Source of the DNA: Alteromonas genovensis
Lineage (GTDB): Bacteria; Pseudomonadota; Gammaproteobacteria; Enterobacterales; Alteromonadaceae
Direction of reading: 5' to 3'
DNA: 64,000 bases
NCBI RefSeq assembly: GCF_010500895.1
Contig: NZ_JAAAWO010000012.1
Span: forward strand, 62,001-126,000
Each line of letters starts with the position of its first letter. Position 1 is the first letter of the stretch. Both the position numbers and the translations under genes were made by a program. Shown piece by piece: positions 8,687-15,704 of the stretch. The notes below the pieces were generated by a model. The model worked only from the letters and a program-made list of their open reading frames with translations. It made no database searches and was not told where the DNA came from.

Positions 8687-9179
8687 AAAAGTCCTTATTT
8701 ATTTTACTCTTCTTGAACCTTCAGACTAATAAAATATGTTCGGATTATCAATGACATTGTCGCAAAGAAAGCTCATCATTCGGTCTACTAAATTTGGGTG
8801 TTTAAAGCTACCGTCAACTTAACATGTTATGAAACATGCCTATCAAAAAGTGAATCTATAGCAAGTTTGTACATATAGAGGTGAAAAGAAACCAACAGAA
8901 GCATGAAGATGAAAGCTAGCGACCGTTTACTGCCCGTCAGCGTCTCTCAAGAATTAACGCTCGACCGTCCGGTGTTTGTCCAAAGCTGCCTGCCGGGCCA
9001 AGTCGAAACTTTCGCTCGAGTGTGTGAGATTAGATATGAGCTACTACCACTACACCAATCCAACTAACGCTATTTTTCCAGTGGCTTTGTAAATACCAAC
9101 GCTCTACGCGAAACATTGCTCCGCCCTCGCTAGAGAACTTTTCACAATCGCCTTTTGAAAAAGCCTTATCAGATAGATC
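8687..9179. other. 493-bp gap with no supportable gene
   Basis: Neither strand holds a convincing ORF. The part near 9054-9071 carries the right copy of the 18-bp inverted repeat. A 10-mer, AATTAACGCT, at 8952-8961 recurs in the palindrome at 10811-10916 and at 11590-11599. The rest looks like decayed intergenic DNA. Confidence 0.5.
9054..9071 (-). repeat. Right copy of an 18-bp inverted repeat pair
   Basis: The plus strand reads ACCAATCCAACTAACGCT, the exact reverse complement of 5810-5827. The matching stops on both sides, so the repeat is exactly 18 bp. Confidence 0.6.
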
Positions 9180-10133
9180 TCATGGCGAAGAGTTACAGAC
9201 ACTCTTATTAATCACATCCTTTACTACATTCTTTACTATATTGTAGCGAGCGGGCAGCGCAGCGTGTGCTGCCTGAACGCAGTAAAGAGGTTCGGTTACA
9301 TCATTTTTAGGTGTGTACACCGTAAGCTGATTTGCCACGTCGACAAACTCAAGCGTGCTGCTTGGTAACACGGTAAAACCAAGCCCTTTACTCACCGGAA
9401 TTAAAATTTGAGAGAGTTGGTTTACATAACCTGAGTGCTTAAGTTTATTCGGGTTAATAAGTGCTAAGTCTGCCTCGCCGCTATCTTTAATGTAGCGCTG
9501 CAAGTAATGCACGGCGTCAGGATGATTAATAAGCCCTAGTGTATTGAGCGTGTCGACGATATTGTTTGCGCTGTGTTTATTATTGCGCTTTCCGTGGCGC
9601 TGTCCATTTTTGGTCAGGTATGAGCTTGGCAAAATAAGCCCTAACGGCTCTTCACCTAGATAGGTGCAGGATACATCTTCTGTGTTGGGCATATTAGTCA
9701 CTATGCCAAGTTCAAACGTCCCGTTAGTGATACCGGAAAGAATGGTTCTTCTAGGCGCAACTTCAAGATGGATGTTAAGCGCTGTGTGCTGCGTCTGCAA
9801 TGCGACAAGAGCAGGGTAGATACGCTGTGCAATGGCACCTGAGCAAGCGACGATACATTTACCCTCGTAAGGCTCATCAAACTTTAAACTGGCAATAAAG
9901 TGTTGCTCTTGCTGCTGTTGAGCTTTGGCATATTCGAACACTCGTCGTCCCTGCTCGGTAAGCTGAATGCCTTTACCTAGGCGAATAACTAATTCAAAGC
10001 CACACGTTTCTTCAAGCTTTTTTAGGTGCTGGCTTACGCCGGGCTGTGTCATAAAGCGCTGTTCAGCAGTGCGGGTAAAATGGCCAGTTTCTGCCAGTGT
10101 GATAAAGGTGTCTAACCAAATAGGATTAATCAT
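9180..10133 (-). CDS. LysR-family transcriptional regulator
   Basis: 317 residues. The N-terminal winged HTH is classic LysR: WLDTFITLAETGHFTRTAEQRFMTQPGVSQHLKKLEE, with GIQLTEQGRRVFEYA completing the wing and linker helix. The rest (about 90-300) is the LysR effector-binding domain, with IVACSGAIAQRIYPAL beginning the first strand. The inducer is unknown. It is divergent from the VOC-family gene at 10296, and a 9-bp inverted repeat lies directly upstream of its ATG, so self-regulation and control of the VOC gene are likely. Confidence 0.9.
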   Translation of the reverse strand: MINPIWLDTFITLAETGHFTRTAEQRFMTQPGVSQHLKKLEETCGFELVIRLGKGIQLTEQGRRVFEYAKAQQQQEQHFIASLKFDEPYEGKCIVACSGAIAQRIYPALVALQTQHTALNIHLEVAPRRTILSGITNGTFELGIVTNMPNTEDVSCTYLGEEPLGLILPSSYLTKNGQRHGKRNNKHSANNIVDTLNTLGLINHPDAVHYLQRYIKDSGEADLALINPNKLKHSGYVNQLSQILIPVSKGLGFTVLPSSTLEFVDVANQLTVYTPKNDVTEPLYCVQAAHAALPARYNIVKNVVKDVINKSVCNSSP

Positions 10134-10145
10134 GGTTATAATTTT

Positions 10146-10176
10146 AAATTATCAAATTGAGAATTAATGATAATTT
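10146..10176. promoter_or_regulatory. Candidate LysR operator
   Basis: A perfect inverted repeat, AAATTATCA (10146-10154) and TGATAATTT (10168-10176), with a 13-nt AT-rich spacer. It lies 12 bp upstream of the lysR start codon in the divergent lysR/VOC intergenic region, the usual place for an LTTR autoregulatory site. Confidence 0.4.
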
Positions 10177-10295
10177 CAAGTTTTACCTTTGTCTAGCTAT
10201 CATCGCTTCACGTTGACTCACAGGCATTCTATTGAGTGGCTTGGGTTTCCTTCTACTATTTGTTTAACGCAAGCATGCGTTAAGAGGAGTAAGTG

Positions 10296-10811
10296 ATGAC
10301 TGAAGCAGTAAAAACACCGTATCCACGTACGTTTTCTCATATTGGGTTATCGGTTCCCGATTTAGACGCGGCCGTAAAGTTTTACACCGAAGTACTAGGT
10401 TGGTACTTGATCATGAAGCCAACAGAAATTCTTGAAGATGATTCTGCAATTGGTGAGATGTGCACCGATGTTTTCGGTGCTGGCTGGGAAAAATTTCGCA
10501 TAGCTCACTTATCTACTGGAGACAGAGTAGGGGTGGAAATATTCGAATTTAAAGATCAGCAAAACCCAGAAGACAACTTTGAATACTGGAAAACGGGCAT
10601 CTTTCACTTCTGTGTTCAAGACCCAGATGTTGAAGGCCTTGCAGACAAAATTGTAGCCGCTGGTGGTAAAAAGCGCATGAAAGCGCCGCGTTATTACTAC
10701 CCTGGTGAAAAGCCTTACCGCATGATTTACATGGAAGACCCGTTTGGGAACATTCTTGAAATTTACAGCCACAGCTATGAACTTCATTATGCTAGCGGCG
10801 CTTACGAGTAA
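10296..10811 (+). CDS. VOC-family (glyoxalase/bleomycin resistance fold) protein
   Basis: 171 residues from the ATG at 10296, 7 nt after an AGGAG site; an adjacent GTG at 10293 is less well spaced. It contains two beta-alpha-beta-beta-beta units: FSHIGLSVPDLDAAVKFYTEVLGW opens the first and GIFHFCVQDPDVEGLADKIV the second. Candidate metal ligands are the His of SHIG, the His of FHF and the Glu of NILEIYSH. Lactoylglutathione lyase-like, but the true substrate is open. The divergent LysR regulator suggests it is inducible by a small molecule. Confidence 0.8.
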   Translation: MTEAVKTPYPRTFSHIGLSVPDLDAAVKFYTEVLGWYLIMKPTEILEDDSAIGEMCTDVFGAGWEKFRIAHLSTGDRVGVEIFEFKDQQNPEDNFEYWKTGIFHFCVQDPDVEGLADKIVAAGGKKRMKAPRYYYPGEKPYRMIYMEDPFGNILEIYSHSYELHYASGAYE

Positions 10812-10916
10812 GCGTTAATTCATTATCTAGGCTGAAACTGACGCCGCCGCTTCTGCTTTAAATACACATAATGTTAGATGGCGGAAACAAGCGCGGCGTC
10901 TGTTGCAATTAACGCT
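10811..10916. repeat. Nested inverted repeat between convergent genes
   Basis: An outer 10-bp pair, AGCGTTAATT (10811-10820) and AATTAACGCT (10907-10916), encloses an inner pair, GACGCCGC(C)GCTT (10840-10852) and AAGCGCGGCGTC (10889-10900), which is 12 bp with one bulge. The structure fills the gap between the VOC gene and gloC, which converge. There is no T tract, so a simple rho-independent terminator is unlikely. Confidence 0.5.
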
Positions 10917-10923
10917 ACTGCAA

Positions 10924-11565
10924 TCAACCATAAGGCCCAGACACATAGGGGTTGGTTGCCCTCTCTGTGGCGATGGTGGTGGTAGGCCCATGCCCTGGAT
11001 AAATGGTCATCAAATCGGGAAGCGTGAGGATCTTTTGCTTTATTGAGCTTATCAGCTGCTGCTGATCACCTTGCGGGAAGTCAGTACGTCCAATCGACCC
11101 TGCAAAAATAATATCTCCAACAATCACTTTATTGCTAGTGCGTTCAACCAGCGCTACGTGTCCGGGAGTATGCCCAGGGCAATGCAGTACATTTAACGTT
11201 AAACCGCCAATAGCAATGGTGTCATTATCGTTAAGCCACTGGTTAGGCTCAAAGGGCGAAGCAGGTGGAAAGCCAAACATCTGACTTTGCTGCATGAGGG
11301 CATCTAACCAAAACTTATCACCTTTATGTGGACCAATAATGGGCACATTAAAATGTGACGCTATTTCTACGGTGCCGCCAACATGGTCGAGGTGACCATG
11401 GGTAAGTATTATTTTATCAATATCAACGTGGTTATCGTTTGCTGCTTTGATCAATTTATCTACGTTGCCACCGGGGTCGACAAAGGCGCCCTTCATAGAG
11501 TCTGGGTCCCAAATTAGGGAGCAATTTTGAGCGAATGGAGTAACGGGTATAACAACAATTTCCAC
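10924..11565 (-). CDS. gloC: GloC/YcbL-type hydroxyacylglutathione hydrolase (MBL fold)
   Basis: 213 residues from the GTG at 11565, with GAGAAG upstream. The length and N-terminus (MEIVVIPVTPFAQNCSLIW) agree with E. coli YcbL (215 aa, 'IPVTAFSQNCSLIW'). The binuclear zinc motif THGHLDHVGG places His56, His58, Asp60 and His61; further ligands are in LHCPGHTPGH, VGDIIFAGSIGRTDFP and YPGHGPTT. It hydrolyses S-lactoylglutathione in methylglyoxal detoxification (known for the family). The frame is open upstream to 11850, but that part overlaps the permease gene and is not coding. It is downstream of the permease and converges on a glyoxalase-fold gene, which fits a detoxification theme. Confidence 0.88.
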   Translation of the reverse strand: MEIVVIPVTPFAQNCSLIWDPDSMKGAFVDPGGNVDKLIKAANDNHVDIDKIILTHGHLDHVGGTVEIASHFNVPIIGPHKGDKFWLDALMQQSQMFGFPPASPFEPNQWLNDNDTIAIGGLTLNVLHCPGHTPGHVALVERTSNKVIVGDIIFAGSIGRTDFPQGDQQQLISSIKQKILTLPDLMTIYPGHGPTTTIATERATNPYVSGPYG

Positions 11566-11600
11566 AATACTTCTCTTATCTTCTTTGCAAATTAACGCTT

Positions 11601-12887
11601 TTAGTCTTTCGCGTTTTTCGTGAACAGCCAGTAAAGTGCTGCGCCTATCACCAGCTCGCCAACTAAGAATAACCAGGCATTGGTTGCCGACTGACTGATA
11701 GACCAAATACACACAGCAAGTGCTATAAAGGGTACTGCACGTTTGACGATGTTGGGTGTGTAGGTAAGCTGATGTTGCGCTTTCATGAGCACCACAACGC
11801 ACACCGCGTAAACTACAAGCCTTGCTAATACACTTGAAATTGCAAGCCACACAAAACTGCCGCTTAGCGCCATAACGCCTGCAAAAACACCCAATACTAA
11901 AACCGAAATATACGGAGTGGCAAACTCGCTATGCACTTTGCCAAGCCAGTGCTTACCCAATTTGTTTGGGATAAGAGACTGACGTGCCATGGAGTACGTA
12001 AGACGTGATGTTGAAATCATGTTGGCAAGTAGGTTTCCAGCTACAGATACAACGGCGGCTAATGTCATTATCAGCGCACCAGTTTCACCAAAAATAATAT
12101 TAGCAAGGGCGATTAATGGGGCGCTATCGGGTGTTGCAGCGCCAAGGGTATGCCAATAAAGCCACTGAACGCAGAAATAAAATAACGCTATGCCTGACAC
12201 CGTCAGCATTAATGCTTTTGGAATGGTTTTCTTTGGAGAGTTAGTTTCGCCGCTGGTAACCACAACCGTTTCAAAACCAATGAATGCGTACAGCGTAATG
12301 AGAGCGCCTGCAGAAATGGTATCTAATGTTGGGGTGACAACGGGCGAAGCAGTAGAGAAATCAAGCTGCCAATATCCTACGCCAATAAGCGCTACAAAAG
12401 GCAATAGCTTCAAAACAGAGATAGTGTCGAGGGAGCGCATTGCAGCTTTTAGCCCCACTATATTGACAAATATCAATAGGCTAGTGAGCGCTATTATTGC
12501 CAGAGATTTTCCCATTCCTGAGTTGATTTCTGGCCACAAATAGCCGGCGTACAGCAGCAGAACGTGCATATTCGCCGCTATCGCAGTGGCTCTGGCAAGG
12601 TAATACACAAACCCGGTTTGAAAGGCTGCTGCATTACCGAACCCTTTACGGGCGTAAATGACAGGGCCGCCAGTTTCTTGATAAAAAACAGCAAGCTGCC
12701 CAAAACACCACACAATGGTGAGCATAAGGGCGCCAAAAATAAGAAATATATAAGGGCTAAACGCACCTAACTCTGCAGCCATTTTGGCAGGCAAGGCAAA
12801 AATACCTGCGCCGATAAGGCCGTTTAGCACAAGTAAGGCGGCACCAATGCCGCCAATACCCTTAGTGAGCAGGCTGTTTCTAGTCAT
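11601..12887 (-). CDS. APC-superfamily amino acid permease
   Basis: 428 residues and about 12 hydrophobic helices. The N-terminus GIGGIGAALLVLNGLIGAGIFALPAK holds the conserved glycine-rich TM1 motif (GxGxGIF-like) that binds the amino-acid backbone in APC transporters. It is similar in size to YjeH/YhfM-type exporters. The start overlaps the 3' end of the amidohydrolase gene by 8 bp (12880-12887), so it is translated from the same message as the dehydratase and amidohydrolase upstream. An amino-acid or peptide-derived substrate handled by that operon is likely; the direction of transport is not evident. Confidence 0.82.
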   Translation of the reverse strand: MTRNSLLTKGIGGIGAALLVLNGLIGAGIFALPAKMAAELGAFSPYIFLIFGALMLTIVWCFGQLAVFYQETGGPVIYARKGFGNAAAFQTGFVYYLARATAIAANMHVLLLYAGYLWPEINSGMGKSLAIIALTSLLIFVNIVGLKAAMRSLDTISVLKLLPFVALIGVGYWQLDFSTASPVVTPTLDTISAGALITLYAFIGFETVVVTSGETNSPKKTIPKALMLTVSGIALFYFCVQWLYWHTLGAATPDSAPLIALANIIFGETGALIMTLAAVVSVAGNLLANMISTSRLTYSMARQSLIPNKLGKHWLGKVHSEFATPYISVLVLGVFAGVMALSGSFVWLAISSVLARLVVYAVCVVVLMKAQHQLTYTPNIVKRAVPFIALAVCIWSISQSATNAWLFLVGELVIGAALYWLFTKNAKD

Positions 12888-14568
12888 TGTTTAGGCTAAA
12901 AACATGTTCACCGGCAACATAGGTCGAGAGTACCTTTGTTTTCCAAATGTGCTGAGGCTCAATACTGAAGATGTCTTGGTCGACTAAAATAAAATCAGCC
13001 CATTTACCTGGAGTAAGTGTCCCCAATGTATCTTCCATATGTCCCGCATAGGCGGCATCAAGAGTAAAGCCCTTGAAGGCTTGCTCAACAGACAAAGCTT
13101 CGTGGGCATACCACCCTTTAACCGGCTGGTTGTCTCTATCTTGACGGGTCACTGCAGCGTGTAGGCCATAAAACGGGTTGGCTAATTCCACCGGAAAGTC
13201 GGAGCCAAGTGGCAGTGCAATACCTGAATCTAGCAGCGTTTTCCATGCGTAGGCGCCTTTCATTCGATCTTTACCGATGCGATCTTCCGCCATATTTTTA
13301 TCGCTGGTGGCATGGGTAGGCTGCATGGATGGAAGCACCTTCAAGCCAGAGAAGCGTGCTAGATCATCAGGTGCAATAACCTGTGCATGCTCAATGCGGT
13401 TGCGCAGTTCGCTTCCGCCAATGCGGTCAAATGTACTTTCAAATTCATTGAGCGCTACGTGATTCGCTTTGTCGCCAATAGCGTGGTAGTTCAGCTGAAA
13501 CCCTGCACCTATCACGGTAGTGAATAGCTCACTCATATCTTCTGGCTGAGTCAGTAATAAGCCGTGTTGATGAGGTGCATCTGAATACGGCTCTAACAAC
13601 GCCGCGCCACGACTGCCGAGTGCGCCATCGCCATAGGCTTTTACAGAGCGTATATACAAAAAGTCGTCGTTATCGCGAATAGTGCCGTTACCCAGCATGG
13701 TGGATAACTCAGGGTCGGTAGCACTCACCATGGCATAAATACGAATGGGTAAGTCACTTTCTACCGACTCTTTTAAATAGAAATCATACACATCGCGGCT
13801 AATGCCAGCGTCGTGCATTGACGTTATTCCATTGGCTAACAAGTGCTCGCCAGCTGCATCTAACTGCTGCTGATAAATAGCGTTACTTGCCGAAGGTAAG
13901 TGTTTTTCAATAAGCATTGATGCGTTATCAATAAATACGCCAGTAGGATTGCCGTTGGCATCTTTAATTATTTCGCCACCAACGGGAGATTTGGTGTCTT
14001 TGGTAATGCCGGCAATTTCCATCGCTTTGGTATTGACCCACGCAGCGTGTCCATCAACACGCGTCAGCACTACCGGACGGTCAGACACTACTTTGTCTAG
14101 GTCGCCTGCGCTTGGAAAAGCACGGTCGCTCCACAATTCTTGGTTCCAGCCGCGACCAGTAATCCAGCTCTGCGTTTTATTTGCGAACGCATAATCTGAC
14201 ACCATCTTTGCCGCATTGCTTGCACTCGTACTTTCTCGTAGGTTCACTTCCAACAGGTTGGCGCCCAACCCTAACAGATGGCCATGAGCATCGATAAGCC
14301 CAGGAAGCATGACTTTTCCTTCGCCATCGATAGTTGTGCTAATGTCAAAGTTTTCTGCCTTGGCATCAAGGGCGAGTACTTTGCCCTCATCCATTACCAT
14401 ATTACTGAACTGAACAAGTGTGCCACTGTCGTTTAGCGTGTAGCCTTTTACGTTTTTAACCAGTGTTGCTGCGTTTACATAATTAATAGAAACAACAGAG
14501 TTAAATGCAATACAGGATGCCGCAAGCGTGAGGCCGGTTATTAGCTTTTTCATTGGTTTTGTTTTCAT
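12880..14568 (-). CDS. Secreted amidohydrolase (YtcJ/LAF3-like)
   Basis: 562 residues from the ATG at 14568, which overlaps the TGA of the dehydratase gene (ATGA). A longer reading from 14631 would add an unconserved Arg-rich stretch. A signal peptide is visible (MKTKPMKKLITGLTLAASCIAF). Amidohydrolase-superfamily TIM-barrel motifs: LPGLIDAHGHLLGLG with the metal-binding HxH, SWITGRGWNQELW typical of the YtcJ group, NYHAIGDKANHVAL, RIEHAQVI, and LGSDFPVELANPF near the end, with LTPGKWADFILVD closing the composite domain. It probably hydrolyses an exported amide or cyclic substrate. The overlap on both sides marks a tightly coupled operon (dehydratase, amidohydrolase, permease). Confidence 0.85.
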   Translation of the reverse strand: MKTKPMKKLITGLTLAASCIAFNSVVSINYVNAATLVKNVKGYTLNDSGTLVQFSNMVMDEGKVLALDAKAENFDISTTIDGEGKVMLPGLIDAHGHLLGLGANLLEVNLRESTSASNAAKMVSDYAFANKTQSWITGRGWNQELWSDRAFPSAGDLDKVVSDRPVVLTRVDGHAAWVNTKAMEIAGITKDTKSPVGGEIIKDANGNPTGVFIDNASMLIEKHLPSASNAIYQQQLDAAGEHLLANGITSMHDAGISRDVYDFYLKESVESDLPIRIYAMVSATDPELSTMLGNGTIRDNDDFLYIRSVKAYGDGALGSRGAALLEPYSDAPHQHGLLLTQPEDMSELFTTVIGAGFQLNYHAIGDKANHVALNEFESTFDRIGGSELRNRIEHAQVIAPDDLARFSGLKVLPSMQPTHATSDKNMAEDRIGKDRMKGAYAWKTLLDSGIALPLGSDFPVELANPFYGLHAAVTRQDRDNQPVKGWYAHEALSVEQAFKGFTLDAAYAGHMEDTLGTLTPGKWADFILVDQDIFSIEPQHIWKTKVLSTYVAGEHVFSLNND

Positions 14569-15584
14569 AATTCTTCTGTTCCGTCGTCGAAATCTATAAT
14601 AGGGGGTTGAAGTAAAAAGTCTTGTTCCCAAATTGCCGCCATTGACGCCTGACTGATATTACCACCAGAGAGCATAACTAACGCCGTTTTGCCCGGAGGG
14701 GTATTGGCAGCCCACGAAGCCACTGCCGCCATAGTCATTGCGCAGGTGGGTTCTATATGCAACTTCAATAGATGGTGTAGCCATTGGGTCCAATATGCAA
14801 TCTGCAGCTCGTCAACTTCATAAAAATCATCGAGTTGTTGTAGTAACTCAAACGTTACATCACCAACGCTGGGGGTGGCTGCACCGTCTGCTAAGGTAAC
14901 TGGCGTGTGCTCAAGGGCCACAATTTCGCCAGCTTGTAGCGACAGGGAAGCGTCATTCGCTTCGGCGGGCTCTGCGCCAATCACCAATGCGTTGGGTTGC
15001 AATGCTCGTGTCGCTAGTAGCGTACCCGCTAAGAGGCCGCCACCACCACAGGGCGCAAAGACTGCGTCCACGTCTCCTTCGTCTTCAAGTGCCTCTAAGG
15101 CTGCAGTGCCTTGTCCGGCAATAATATCTTCATGATTAAAAGGCGGTATCCATACGGTATCAGCGCCCTCAGCCGCTTCTTTAACTGCAATGTCCGCCTC
15201 AGGGCGAGTAGCAAACAGCTTTAATTCTGCGCCGTAGCTCTTTGTAGCCGCAGCTTTTATTGGGGATATATTTTCACTGGCAAAAATAGTGGCTTTTATA
15301 CCAAAGTGAGCAGCTGCATAGGCTACCGCCTGTGCGTGATTTCCAGAGCTGTTGGCTACAACCTTTGAAGGCAGTCTACCTTCTTCCTTTAATTTGGCTA
15401 GAAAGTTCATTGCGCCACGAATTTTGAAAGCGCCGATGGTTTGTAAGCACTCAGCTTTAAAAAGAATTCTATGACCCATCCACGAGTTTAACAGTGTCGA
15501 CTCAACAATAGGCGTGCGTTTTAATACTTCATTGATACGCGCGCTTGCTTTTTTAACACTGTCAAAGTCTGGCGTTTTGCCCAT
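14565..15584 (-). CDS. Threonine/serine dehydratase (PLP fold type II)
   Basis: 339 residues from the ATG at 15584 (a GTG at 15593 would add three). The catalytic lysine is in GAFKIRGA (about residue 54), the substrate loop is SSGNHAQAVAYAA, and the PLP phosphate loop is the tetraglycine GGGGLLAG. There is no C-terminal ACT-like domain, so it resembles catabolic threonine dehydratase or serine racemase rather than biosynthetic IlvA. It would convert L-threonine or serine to 2-oxo acid and ammonia. Its stop overlaps the next start by 4 bp (ATGA). First gene of the run that ends with the permease; the shared theme is amino-acid catabolism. Confidence 0.85.
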   Translation of the reverse strand: MGKTPDFDSVKKASARINEVLKRTPIVESTLLNSWMGHRILFKAECLQTIGAFKIRGAMNFLAKLKEEGRLPSKVVANSSGNHAQAVAYAAAHFGIKATIFASENISPIKAAATKSYGAELKLFATRPEADIAVKEAAEGADTVWIPPFNHEDIIAGQGTAALEALEDEGDVDAVFAPCGGGGLLAGTLLATRALQPNALVIGAEPAEANDASLSLQAGEIVALEHTPVTLADGAATPSVGDVTFELLQQLDDFYEVDELQIAYWTQWLHHLLKLHIEPTCAMTMAAVASWAANTPPGKTALVMLSGGNISQASMAAIWEQDFLLQPPIIDFDDGTEEL

Positions 15585-15704
15585 AACTACCACTCATTAA
15601 TAATAAAAAAGTTAAATCACTGAATTGAATACTACCGAAGACAATTCATATTTGCTTCATAAATCTTTATTAAGCTTAAAGGCTGTGTTTCCGGAGATTT
15701 AGTC

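Noticed and set aside
9030-9070. tRNA-like D-arm (reverse strand TGGTGTAGTGG matches box A)
   Set aside because: No acceptor stem, anticodon arm or proper T arm could be folded around it.
10811-10916. Integron attC-like site
   Set aside because: The arms read GTTAATT first and AATTAAC last, the opposite order to attC core sites, and no integrase or cassette row is present.
11566-11850. Longer 308-aa reading of gloC
   Set aside because: The extra 95 residues overlap the permease gene and do not resemble the family N-terminus.
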